Part shown: piece after piece, positions 53,846 through 62,230 of the stretch
How the letters are laid out: each line of letters begins with the position of its first letter
Numbering within the stretch: the first letter of the stretch is position 1
Assembly (NCBI RefSeq): GCF_001643375.1
Contig: NZ_LSHB01000067.1
Location: 23,354-87,353, forward strand
Source: Chryseobacterium sp. FP211-J200
GTDB lineage: Bacteria > Bacteroidota > Bacteroidia > Flavobacteriales > Weeksellaceae
Direction of reading: 5' to 3'
Length of the DNA: 64,000 bases
Notes under the pieces: generated by a model
What the model was told of the DNA's origin: nothing
The model's database searches: none
Seen by the model: the letters and a program-made list of their open reading frames with translations, nothing else
Program-made: the position numbers and the translations under genes

Positions 53846-54928
53846 TTGATGAGTCATAAAATTGCCATCGTTTACGGAACCAGACCAGAATTTCTAAAAG
53901 TTTTTCCACTGATCGATCAGTTTCGTTTGCAGAATGAAGAAGTTTTCATCGTCAACACTGGCCAACACGACGATCTCCTCACCAAGATGGAAGAAAGTTT
54001 TGATGTGGAGCCAGATTTTCGGCTTTCTGTTCAATCCTTGGATTTCACCAATTCTAATCTCGTTGCAAAACTGATCAATAGTTTGTCCGATCTTGTTCAT
54101 AAAGAGAATATTACAAAAATAGTAGCCCAAGGCGATACATTTACTGTTTTGGCCTCTTCTATCGTAGCTTTTATGGAAAAGAGAAGATTCTATCACATCG
54201 AAGCAGGCCTTCGAACTGCAGATATTAGAATGCCCTTTCCAGAGGAATATAACAGACGCGTGGTTTCGTTGGGTAGTGATGTCAACTTCGCACCTACTGC
54301 TTTATCTCAAACTAATCTTTTAAAAGAAGGAACTCCGAAAGATAAAATATTATTGACGGGAAATACAATCGTTGACATGATCCAATATATTCTTAAAAAA
54401 GAGAAGATTGAGATCGAATATCAAAACAAGGTCTTCATCACTGCACACAGACGGGAAAACATCGGGAAACCACTGCAAGAAATATCACAAGCGATCAAAG
54501 AGTTAGCAACAGAAAACCCTAAGGTTATCTTTGAGTGGGCTCTACATCCAAACCCCAACACGAGGAAGATCATCTTCGATGTCTTTGAAGATAAAAAGCC
54601 CGAAAACATTACATTTACAGAGCCACTTCCGTACTTGGAAACCATTAGAAAAATGGCAGCAGCCAAATTGATCATATCAGATTCGGGAGGAATTCAGGAA
54701 GAAGCGCCAAGCCTTAGAAAAAGAGTGCTGATCTTACGTGAAGAAACCGAAAGACCCGAAGTTCTCGATTGCAACTGCGGTATTCTGGTTGGGAGTGATC
54801 TAAACAAAATCAAAACCGAATTCTACAAAATATGGAATGATGAAAATGAATTCGTTTTCCAAACTGAGAAGAATCCATTTGGAGATGGCAAAGCTTCCCA
54901 AAAAATATTAAAAAGACTTTTAGAATGA
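53846..54928 (+). CDS. wecB: UDP-N-acetylglucosamine 2-epimerase
   Basis: The 360-residue enzyme has VYGTRPEFLKVFPL, VNTGQHDDLL, AQGDTFTVLASS, HIEAGLRTADIRMPFPEEYNRR, ITAHRRENIG and ISDSGGIQEEAPSL, all conserved in WecB-type epimerases that interconvert UDP-GlcNAc and UDP-ManNAc. The next two genes overlap or are close, forming a nucleotide-sugar module with an SDR and a UDP-HexNAc dehydrogenase. Confidence 0.93.
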   Translation: MMSHKIAIVYGTRPEFLKVFPLIDQFRLQNEEVFIVNTGQHDDLLTKMEESFDVEPDFRLSVQSLDFTNSNLVAKLINSLSDLVHKENITKIVAQGDTFTVLASSIVAFMEKRRFYHIEAGLRTADIRMPFPEEYNRRVVSLGSDVNFAPTALSQTNLLKEGTPKDKILLTGNTIVDMIQYILKKEKIEIEYQNKVFITAHRRENIGKPLQEISQAIKELATENPKVIFEWALHPNPNTRKIIFDVFEDKKPENITFTEPLPYLETIRKMAAAKLIISDSGGIQEEAPSLRKRVLILREETERPEVLDCNCGILVGSDLNKIKTEFYKIWNDENEFVFQTEKNPFGDGKASQKILKRLLE

Positions 54929-55608
54929 TCATAGGCCGAGGACTTATTGCGTCGTTGTTTATCAATGATGATAGAGAGAACATTATTTTCTTCGCTTCTG
55001 GTGTTTCTAATTCATTAGAAAATAGAGCGGAAGAATTTTTACGTGAAGAACATCTCATTAGAAAAACCTTAGAAGAAAATAAAGAAAAGATCTTTGTTTA
55101 TTTTTCGACTTGCAGCATTTATGATTCTTCCAAGACAGGAAGCGATTATGTGCTACACAAGCTGAAAATGGAACAGCTTATTAAAAATTCTTGTGAGAGA
55201 TATCTGATCCTTCGCGTTAGCAATGCTGTTGGAAGTGGTGGAAACCCGAATCTTCTCATGAATTACCTCATCCGCTCCATCAAAAATAAAGAGACCATCA
55301 ATGTGCATACGAAAGCCACACGAAATCTGATCGACGCTGAGGATATCAAAAAGATAACGTTCGAATTATTGGATGGCCAAACATTCAACAAGATCGTGAA
55401 TGTCGCCTATACACAGAATTATGCGATCATAGAGATCTTGGAGATCATAGAACGTTTTTATGATACAAAACTCGACCTTAATCTTATAAAAAGTGGTTCT
55501 GGATATGACATCAACGTCCCTGATGTCGAGGCGTACTTTGTGAAAAATAACTTAACAAATAAGGATGCTTACCTTTGTGAGATATTACAGAAATACTATC
55601 CTTTTTAA
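54925..55608 (+). CDS. Short SDR-type NAD-dependent epimerase/dehydratase-like protein
   Basis: The 227-residue protein is shorter than usual extended SDRs. It begins IIGRGLIASLF, a reduced dinucleotide-binding start, and has FFASGVSNSLE, VYFSTCSIYDSS and the catalytic-type Tyr75-x3-Lys79 in DYVLHKLKMEQ. The C-terminal half includes ATRNLIDAEDI. It overlaps wecB by 4 bases (ATGA) and the dehydrogenase follows 6 bases later. I recall similar short SDRs from other capsule loci; the substrate is unknown, presumably a UDP-HexNAc derivative. Confidence 0.8.
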   Translation: MIIGRGLIASLFINDDRENIIFFASGVSNSLENRAEEFLREEHLIRKTLEENKEKIFVYFSTCSIYDSSKTGSDYVLHKLKMEQLIKNSCERYLILRVSNAVGSGGNPNLLMNYLIRSIKNKETINVHTKATRNLIDAEDIKKITFELLDGQTFNKIVNVAYTQNYAIIEILEIIERFYDTKLDLNLIKSGSGYDINVPDVEAYFVKNNLTNKDAYLCEILQKYYPF

Positions 55609-55614
55609 TAAAAT

Positions 55615-56901
55615 ATGAAGAAAAAAATTACTGTTATTGGTCTTGGATACGTTGGACTGCCTCTTGCAAGATTATTTGCAACACAATATGCCGTCGTGGG
55701 TTTTGATCTCAAAAAAAATAGGATTGATGAATTGACGCAAGGCAAAGACAGCACACACGAAGTGGACTCGGAAGACCTTATAAAAGTTTTGGTTTCTGAA
55801 AATCCATCCAAAGAGCAAACGGGATTATTTCTTTCTGATGACATTAATGATATCAAAGATTCTGATATTTACATTGTTACAGTTCCTACACCTGTGGACA
55901 AAAATAACCATCCTGATATTTCAGCGCTTCGTAAAGCAAGCGAAACGGTAGGTACTGTGATAGAAAAAGGAAATATTGTGATCTATGAATCTACAGTTTA
56001 TCCTGGCGCTACAGAGGAAGATTGCATTCCGATCATTGAAAGAGAATCAGGCCTAAAGTTCAATGTTGATTTCTTTGCTGGTTATTCGCCAGAAAGGATC
56101 AATCCTGGTGATAAGGAACATAGCGTAGAGAAAATCTTGAAAGTAACTTCCGGTTCGACTCCCGAAATCGCTACAGAAATTGATGAACTCTACAAATCGG
56201 TCATCATCGCTGGAACTCATCTTGCACCAAGTATCAAAGTGGCCGAGGCTGCAAAGGTGATAGAGAACTCGCAACGTGATATCAATATTGCTTTTGTGAA
56301 TGAGTTGGCAAAGATCCTCAACCTCATGGGAATCGATACTAATGATGTCTTGAAAGCCGCCTCTACAAAATGGAATTTCCTCAACTTCAAACCAGGTCTT
56401 GTTGGCGGACATTGTACAGGCGTAGACCCTTATTACCTTGCGCAAAAGGCTCAGGAATTTGGTTATCATCCAGAAATCATCCTTGCTGGTAGAAGAATGA
56501 ACGATTCTATGGGACATTATATCGCCAGCGAAACAGTGAAGATGATGCTAAAAAATGACCTCAAGATCAAAGGTTCTGAAGTGTTGGTTCTTGGTTTCAC
56601 TTTCAAAGAAAATTGTCCTGATGTGCGAAATACAAAGGTCATCGATGTGGTGAAAAGTCTAGAAGATTACAGTATTTGTGTGAACGTTTTCGATCCATGG
56701 CCAAATCCGGCGGAAGTGAAGGAAACTTATGACATAGACATCATCAGCAAAGCGCCATTCAAAAAGTATGAAGCTGTGATCCTTGCGGTTTCTCATAAGG
56801 AATTTGAATCCCTGAATATCAAAAATTTGCTATCAGAAAACGGAATTATCTACGATGTGAAAGGCGTTTTGGAAAAAGAAAATGGCGTAAAAAGATTATA
56901 A
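55615..56901 (+). CDS. UDP-N-acetylhexosamine dehydrogenase (WecC/TviB-like)
   Basis: The 428-residue enzyme has the Rossmann start [47 protein letters not shown] and the catalytic Cys267 in [16 protein letters not shown]. The C-terminal domain has [16 protein letters not shown]. The opening and the DSTHEV segment resemble TviB/WbpO (UDP-GalNAc or UDP-GlcNAc dehydrogenase), while the wecB neighbour suggests UDP-ManNAc as substrate. The product is a HexNAc uronic acid precursor. Confidence 0.92.
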   Translation: MKKKITVIGLGYVGLPLARLFATQYAVVGFDLKKNRIDELTQGKDSTHEVDSEDLIKVLVSENPSKEQTGLFLSDDINDIKDSDIYIVTVPTPVDKNNHPDISALRKASETVGTVIEKGNIVIYESTVYPGATEEDCIPIIERESGLKFNVDFFAGYSPERINPGDKEHSVEKILKVTSGSTPEIATEIDELYKSVIIAGTHLAPSIKVAEAAKVIENSQRDINIAFVNELAKILNLMGIDTNDVLKAASTKWNFLNFKPGLVGGHCTGVDPYYLAQKAQEFGYHPEIILAGRRMNDSMGHYIASETVKMMLKNDLKIKGSEVLVLGFTFKENCPDVRNTKVIDVVKSLEDYSICVNVFDPWPNPAEVKETYDIDIISKAPFKKYEAVILAVSHKEFESLNIKNLLSENGIIYDVKGVLEKENGVKRL

Positions 56902-56918
56902 ATAAATTGGACAGATTT

Positions 56919-57914
56919 TTATCTATCAAATCTCCATCGGAAAAATTTGTATCCTAGAGATAAAGGCAGGCGATAAAACAGGTCCTGCTTTTTTAGTTTT
57001 TGAGAATACGCGTTCGACAAATAATTGACCAAACTCAATTTTTTCAATTTTAAATATGCTTTATAACTTCGCTTCCAGAGTTCTTCATTTTGTTGCGCTT
57101 TCCAATTCATCTCCAGAGTAACAGATTTGAAACCAATGAGATATTCCAAAATCAATTTCTGCCGTGCACTATTTTTTTCATCGATGTAATAAGAATTGAT
57201 CTTTTCTGCAATAGTGATCCAGTTGTCAAAATGAACCTTTTTTCTGTTATGGATCACAGAATCCTGATGAAGATAATATTTGTAAGTTTTCTTTCTCAGG
57301 AAAGCCAATTTCTCCAAATGCAATCCCATCTCGAAAGTGTGAAGAGAATCCTGCGCGTACAAACCCTTCGTGAAATATAACTTATTGGATCTCAAAAAAT
57401 CAACCGAAATCAGTTTGTTCCAGGAAGAGACTGCAAATCCACCATTGACGAGTTCCGTCAAAATTTGGAGATTAACTTCTAAAATATCGCTCGAAGCATG
57501 GATCGGGAAAACATCAACATGTTCATTTGATGGTATTTTGATTCCCTGCACTTCTCCCATCGTGATCTCCGCTTTGGTTTCCTGTGCCAATTTTACAAGA
57601 TTCTCAATAGTGTCCGGATAAAGCTCATCATCACTATCCACAAAAAATATATACTTTCCTTTTGCTTGATTAATGCCTTCATTCCTAACGACAGAAAGGC
57701 CGGAGTTCTCTTCTAAATTAATCAATTTCCAGTCTGATAACTGATTTTCATTAATGAATTTATCTACGATCGCAGCACTATTATCAGGCGTCACATCGTT
57801 CACCAAAATAACTTCTATGTTCTGATAACTTTGATCCTTGATGGAGCGAAGACAGTTTTCTATAAACCTTTCACATTTAAAAATTGGGACTGAGACCGTT
57901 ATCAAAGGATCCAT
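56919..57914 (-). CDS. Family 2 glycosyltransferase (inverted)
   Basis: The 331-residue GT-A enzyme starts LITVSVPIFKCERFIENCLRSI and has VILVNDVTPDNSAAIV, NSGLSVVRNEGINQAKGKYIFFVDSDDELYPD, then ISVDFLRSNKLYFTKGLYAQD. It is convergent with the dehydrogenase gene 17 bases away. Its position on the minus strand breaks the operon, so it probably has its own promoter. Confidence 0.9.
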   Translation of the reverse strand: MDPLITVSVPIFKCERFIENCLRSIKDQSYQNIEVILVNDVTPDNSAAIVDKFINENQLSDWKLINLEENSGLSVVRNEGINQAKGKYIFFVDSDDELYPDTIENLVKLAQETKAEITMGEVQGIKIPSNEHVDVFPIHASSDILEVNLQILTELVNGGFAVSSWNKLISVDFLRSNKLYFTKGLYAQDSLHTFEMGLHLEKLAFLRKKTYKYYLHQDSVIHNRKKVHFDNWITIAEKINSYYIDEKNSARQKLILEYLIGFKSVTLEMNWKAQQNEELWKRSYKAYLKLKKLSLVNYLSNAYSQKLKKQDLFYRLPLSLGYKFFRWRFDR

Positions 57915-57970
57915 AGGAAAATATTAATGATTAATTCCAAGCAAAAATATAGAAATAAACACTAAAACTT

Positions 57971-57978
57971 TATCTTTG
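57971..57978 (+). promoter_or_regulatory. Putative -7 box for the 58005 acetyltransferase
   Basis: TATCTTTG matches TAnnTTTG, 26 bases before the ATG at 58005. An ATG at 57984 opens an 8-codon frame (MIRKNGK then stop) that overlaps that start region. Confidence 0.45.
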
Positions 57979-58004
57979 TATCAAATGATTCGAAAAAACG
58001 GAAA

Positions 58005-58568
58005 ATGAGATCAGCCTTGGGACTATTATTTATCAAATTAAAAAACTTTGCCAATCTGTGCATCATTTCCAATCAGCGCAAGGCTTTTTCTACGCCCGGC
58101 AGTTCTGTTCACCCAAGTTTTAAAATAGGTCCTGAGAATTTTTTTGACATATCAACTGATGCTAAATTTGATATTAAAGAAAATGTCATGATCAACCAAT
58201 TCAATTTTGTCACCGTAAAATCAAATGCGAAGCTGAGCATCGGCAAGAACACATACATTACACGTGCTACTATCTCTTGCTTGGGCGAAGTGAGCATTGG
58301 GGAAAATTGTATTTTGGGAGAAGGCATGAAGATCTTTGACCACAACCATCAATATACGAAAGTACCTTTTTCCGTTTCGAAAACCGACTTCAACATCGGA
58401 AAAGTGAAGATGGGCAACAATGTTTGGACCGGCGCCAATGTCGTAATTCTAAAAGACGTTACAATAGGTAATAACGTGATCTTAGGAGCTGGCTGTGTGA
58501 TCCATAAAGATGTTCCGGACAATTCTATCATTATAAACCAACAAACTCTGAACACTATCTCTTTGTAA
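58005..58568 (+). CDS. Hexapeptide-repeat acetyltransferase (LbH family)
   Basis: The 187-residue enzyme shows repeated beta-helix units (IKENVMINQFN, IGKNTYITRATIS, IGENCILGEGMKI, MGNNVWTGANVV, IGNNVILGAGCVIHKDVPDNS) and the catalytic-type FDHNHQYT. It probably O-acetylates a sugar of the glycan or of its precursor. The N-terminal 40 residues are helical and unlike the rest. Confidence 0.87.
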   Translation: MRSALGLLFIKLKNFANLCIISNQRKAFSTPGSSVHPSFKIGPENFFDISTDAKFDIKENVMINQFNFVTVKSNAKLSIGKNTYITRATISCLGEVSIGENCILGEGMKIFDHNHQYTKVPFSVSKTDFNIGKVKMGNNVWTGANVVILKDVTIGNNVILGAGCVIHKDVPDNSIIINQQTLNTISL

Positions 58569-58608
58569 AGTAAATGTTTAAAATACAAATAACCCTTATA
58601 GCTTCTTA

Positions 58609-59508
58609 ATGGAAAAAAAATTGGCCATCGTTATTCCTTTTTACAAGATTGATTTTTTTGAAGAGACGCTTGTAAGCCTAGCTTCACAAACCAATCAAAA
58701 CTTCAATGTCTATATAGGAGATGACGCCAGTCCTCATTCGCCGGAAAAATTAATTGAAAAATATAATAAGAATACTAATTTTTATTACAAAAGATTTGAC
58801 CATAATCTTGGCGGAAAAGGGAAACTATCTGAACAATGGGAACGCTGTATCGCTATTTCTGATCAGGACGAAGAATGGATGATGATTCTTGCAGATGATG
58901 ATTACCTGAGTACAAATTTTGTAGAAGTTTTTTACAGAAAATTAGAGCATATAAAAAAAAGCAACATTACTTTACTTCGTTTCAAAATGAGGCGTGTTTC
59001 GGAAGAAAATAATTTCTTGACAGATCTTGAGCAGCCAATTTTGTATAAAGCACAAGATTACGTTTGGGATGATGAGTGCCATAAAAGATTTATATCTATC
59101 TCCGAAAATGTTTTTGCAAGAAAAATATATGAGGAAAAGAAATTCCGAAAATATCCATTAGCTTGGCGTGTCCCGATGATGATGTACATGGATTTTAGCA
59201 ACAACGGAATGGTTCTTGGTATCAATGATGCCTTTGTTGCAATTAGAAGAAGCAATCAGCAATTGAGTTGGAGAGAAGATGTTAGCCAATATAAAACTCA
59301 GGCGATGGAATTGTTTTATTTTGATATCATTAATGAATATGGCTACTCTTTTAAAAAAAATCAAAACCTTAAATTTTTGAAAGTCTATACATATTACAAA
59401 ACAGACAAACGGCGTTTTAAAAAATCACTCTTCAAACTATATAGTGAATATGGTGGTATTCTAGAAGTAGCTAAATTTTATATAAGATCTTTTAAAAGTA
59501 AAAAATAA
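58609..59508 (+). CDS. Family 2 glycosyltransferase, paralogue B
   Basis: The 299-residue enzyme begins KLAIVIPFYKIDFFEETLVSL with YIGDDASPHSPEKLI, NLGGKGKLSEQWERCIAI and MILADDDYLSTNFVEVFY. The same features in the same order occur in the protein at 51169-52083, so the two are paralogues. It ends with TAATG, overlapping the next gene by 1 base. Confidence 0.9.
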   Translation: MEKKLAIVIPFYKIDFFEETLVSLASQTNQNFNVYIGDDASPHSPEKLIEKYNKNTNFYYKRFDHNLGGKGKLSEQWERCIAISDQDEEWMMILADDDYLSTNFVEVFYRKLEHIKKSNITLLRFKMRRVSEENNFLTDLEQPILYKAQDYVWDDECHKRFISISENVFARKIYEEKKFRKYPLAWRVPMMMYMDFSNNGMVLGINDAFVAIRRSNQQLSWREDVSQYKTQAMELFYFDIINEYGYSFKKNQNLKFLKVYTYYKTDKRRFKKSLFKLYSEYGGILEVAKFYIRSFKSKK

Positions 59509-60314
59509 TGCTGCCATTCTCTATTCTCATTGCCCATTACAACAATTTTGAGTATTTCAAAGATTGCTATGAGAGTCTTCTCAAACAAACTTTTACAGAT
59601 TTTGAGATCATCATTGTTGACGATCATTCGACAGACGATTCTTTTGAAAAAATAAGACAATTTACGAGAGATGACAAAAGGGTCAAGTTTCACAAAAACG
59701 AGCAAAACAGAGGTGTCGGTTTCACCAAAAGAAAATGCATAGAACTAGCTTCGGGAGAGATCTGTGGATTTGTAGATCCGGACGATGCATTGGCAGAAAA
59801 TGCCATTGAACTCAGCATCCAAAACCACAAACAAAACAATGTGGTGACCTACTCCAAATTCCTTCTTTGTGATAATGACCTTAAACCTATTAAAACTTTT
59901 CCACACGCCAGAGCAGTGAAAAATGGAGACAAAAGGTTTTTCAATGTCTTTTTGGAAGCCAATCATTTTTTCACTTTCAAAAGATCGGCCTACGATAAAA
60001 CTTCGGGAATCAATCAAGAATTGACCTCAGCTGTGGATCAAGACCTCTATCTGAAATTATACGAAACTGGAAAATTCGCATTCATCAAAGAATCACTTTA
60101 TTTCTACAGATTGCATGACAAAGGGGTTTCTCAGGAAAAATCAAAAAAGGGAAAATTAAATCAAAATTGGCAACAAGTGATTTTGGATACTGCAAAAAGA
60201 AGGAATATCACTTCTTTGTATGGAAAAAAAATTGAGGAAATCAATAATTTACCTGAGTTTATTCTTAAAAACCAGAATACATTCTTTAAAAAAATCCAAA
60301 GAAAACTTCAGTAA
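59508..60314 (+). CDS. Family 2 glycosyltransferase
   Basis: The 268-residue enzyme begins PFSILIAHYNNFEYFKDCYESLL and has EIIIVDDHSTDDSFEKI, GVGFTKRKCIELASGEICGFVDPDDAL and SAVDQDLYLKLYETGKFAFI. Both its ends are translationally coupled (TAATG) to neighbouring glycosyltransferase genes, so the three enzymes are probably produced together and act in sequence. Confidence 0.9.
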   Translation: MLPFSILIAHYNNFEYFKDCYESLLKQTFTDFEIIIVDDHSTDDSFEKIRQFTRDDKRVKFHKNEQNRGVGFTKRKCIELASGEICGFVDPDDALAENAIELSIQNHKQNNVVTYSKFLLCDNDLKPIKTFPHARAVKNGDKRFFNVFLEANHFFTFKRSAYDKTSGINQELTSAVDQDLYLKLYETGKFAFIKESLYFYRLHDKGVSQEKSKKGKLNQNWQQVILDTAKRRNITSLYGKKIEEINNLPEFILKNQNTFFKKIQRKLQ

Positions 60315-61330
60315 TGGATATATTGATCAAATCCTTCAACCGTCCCTTTTATCTTGACCGATGTATTTCATCAATTTATCAAAATATTTCCGGCAATTTT
60401 AAAATTAAAGTTTTGGATGACGGAACACCAAAGATATATCTGGACAAGATCAGAGAAAAACATCCAAACGTTGAAATTCGTCTTTCTGAGAATTATGAAA
60501 AAAAAGTAGTGGCCATTGCTGAAAATCTGGTGTCCGGGAAGACTATCAATGGTTTTGAGATTCCGACAAAATTCTGGTACGAAAGTGTCAAAAACGCTTC
60601 AGAATATGTGATTGTTACCGAAGATGATGTTTGGTTTACACGTCCGATCAATGTTGATGAGCTACAAGTTCAAGCCAAAAAATTTGATATTAATCTCTTG
60701 AAATTAGGTTGGCTGGGAAATGAAAAAGATAGTGAAAATCTTAACTTAAGACCTATCTCAAAAATCGTTTTATCCGCTCTCCCAAAAGATCTCATTCTTT
60801 TTCCAAAACCTTTGATGAAAGCTTTTTTTCTGAATCAATACAAATTCTTCACAATTCTCTATAAAGCAGGTATCGTAGATCATAAAACACAAAGAAAATA
60901 CTGGTCGCTCAATTCCATATTAATGGGGTTTTACAAAAAAGAATACTGGATGGACATTTGGAAAGATATGGACGGAAAGGTAGACGAGAAAAAACAACTG
61001 ATCAACGCTTCCCTATTCTACCGCAGAAATAAGAACAATCCGAATTTCATTTCAAGGCTCAAAACGGAAGCAATGAAAACCACTTTTCAGTCTTCGGCAA
61101 CCAATTCCTATCACGAATATGGTTTTGATTTTGACGTGAACCGATTCAATCACCTGATCAACGAAGCTTGGCTAAAAGGTGATTTTGATGCAATGGAAAA
61201 TTTCCCAAAAGATTTTTCTCTTGATTATTTTAAAAGTTTCGTTTCAGAAAAGATCAACGTCTCCGAATTTGAAAAATGGGTCCAGAAGTTCCGAAATCAG
61301 TACGAAGAAATGGGTTGTAATACCAAGTAA
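60314..61330 (+). CDS. Glycosyltransferase-like protein (GT2-related)
   Basis: The 338-residue protein starts MDILIKSFNRPFYLDRCISSI, a GT2-like opening, with KIKVLDDGTPKIYLDKI and VIVTEDDVWFTRPI (acidic metal-site region EDD near residue 98). The middle and C-terminal parts are unlike ordinary GT2 enzymes. It is the last gene before a bidirectional terminator. Confidence 0.75.
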   Translation: MDILIKSFNRPFYLDRCISSIYQNISGNFKIKVLDDGTPKIYLDKIREKHPNVEIRLSENYEKKVVAIAENLVSGKTINGFEIPTKFWYESVKNASEYVIVTEDDVWFTRPINVDELQVQAKKFDINLLKLGWLGNEKDSENLNLRPISKIVLSALPKDLILFPKPLMKAFFLNQYKFFTILYKAGIVDHKTQRKYWSLNSILMGFYKKEYWMDIWKDMDGKVDEKKQLINASLFYRRNKNNPNFISRLKTEAMKTTFQSSATNSYHEYGFDFDVNRFNHLINEAWLKGDFDAMENFPKDFSLDYFKSFVSEKINVSEFEKWVQKFRNQYEEMGCNTK

Positions 61331-61367
61331 AAACGCTCCGGAAATATCCGAAGCGTTTTGCTTTTTT
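61330..61367. terminator. Bidirectional terminator between glycosyltransferase and methyltransferase genes
   Basis: AAAACGCT-c-CGGA pairs with TCCG-a-AGCGTTTT around AATA. T-runs follow on both strands, fitting the convergent genes. Confidence 0.85.
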
Positions 61368-62142
61368 AGTCTTTTATAATAACGCCGGCATATTTGCCAT
61401 CGAATTCTATAATATGTGGTTTGCGGTTGTTTTTCTCGCAATAATCTTTGAAAGCTGCATTGTCACCAACATCGTCGCTCATAAAAATCCCGCCAGTTCT
61501 CAATTTGCTCCAAAGTAGGTTGTAAGCCCAAAGTCTCCCATCGTAAGTTTTATCACTGTCATAATGTACCACATCGAAAGAACTAGCTTTTTCAAAGATC
61601 TTTGGAAGCGATTCTTTATCAGCATATCTGTAAAGGTCCCAATTGCTCTTATACTTTTCAGGGATCACACAACCTACAAAATCCTCACTTTGATTTTGCA
61701 AGATATAAGGCATATCCGAGCTGTAAAGTGTTCCATTTCTGTGAACTAATGAAGCCAATGCCGCAAAAGAAGACCATCCGTAAGCCACACCAGTTTCTAT
61801 CGATTTTTGAGCATTTGCAAATTCATTGATGTAATAGATCACACTTAGAGAGCCAGCTCCACCCATTTTCACAGGTGCTTTTGCCTGAGCTTGCAATGCT
61901 GCAGCAAACTCTTGCGGGAATAATTTTTCGAAAGGAACAAAAGTCGTATTCAGCACTTTTTCTATGAAATCTCTCTCGGAGATCGCGCTGCTCTTGCACC
62001 ACTCTTCCGCTTCTTCCTTGCCTCTCAATCCGGATGAACGGTTGAAGATGTTTTTCCAGATCTTACGTCTTAACTCGGGGTAAAGGTCTGGACGTTTCAA
62101 ATAGGCGAAAAAGGTCGAAACGATTTCGGAGATTTTATTCAT
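61366..62142 (-). CDS. Class I SAM-dependent methyltransferase (Methyltransf_24-like)
   Basis: The start is at 62142 (MNKISEIVSTFFAYLKRPDL), giving 258 residues; a longer frame crosses the promoter. IETGVAYGWSSFAAL (SAM-binding Gly loop), LYSSDMPY, FDVVHYDSDKTYDGR and GGIFMSDDV are the usual class I steps. It could be a sugar O-methyltransferase; in ABC-exported O antigens a methyl cap can end chain growth and be read by Wzt, so a terminator role is possible but unproven. Confidence 0.82.
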   Translation of the reverse strand: MNKISEIVSTFFAYLKRPDLYPELRRKIWKNIFNRSSGLRGKEEAEEWCKSSAISERDFIEKVLNTTFVPFEKLFPQEFAAALQAQAKAPVKMGGAGSLSVIYYINEFANAQKSIETGVAYGWSSFAALASLVHRNGTLYSSDMPYILQNQSEDFVGCVIPEKYKSNWDLYRYADKESLPKIFEKASSFDVVHYDSDKTYDGRLWAYNLLWSKLRTGGIFMSDDVGDNAAFKDYCEKNNRKPHIIEFDGKYAGVIIKD

Positions 62143-62159
62143 AAATATGCTTTGAGGTG

Positions 62160-62167
62160 CAAAAATA
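62160..62167 (-). promoter_or_regulatory. Putative -7 box for the methyltransferase
   Basis: On the minus strand this is TATTTTTG, 17 bases before the ATG; an ATTG about 17 bases upstream may serve as -33. It supports the start at 62142. Confidence 0.5.
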
Positions 62168-62191
62168 CAAAAGAATTGCATACACAATGCT

Positions 62192-62199
62192 TATATTTG
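62192..62199 (+). promoter_or_regulatory. Putative -7 box for the GT4 gene
   Basis: TATATTTG lies 31 bases before the ATG at 62231. It overlaps the upstream region of the divergent methyltransferase promoter; the -33 element is weak. Confidence 0.45.
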
Positions 62200-62230
62200 C
62201 CTTTGGAAATTTTTTTTGAAAAAAACAGGA

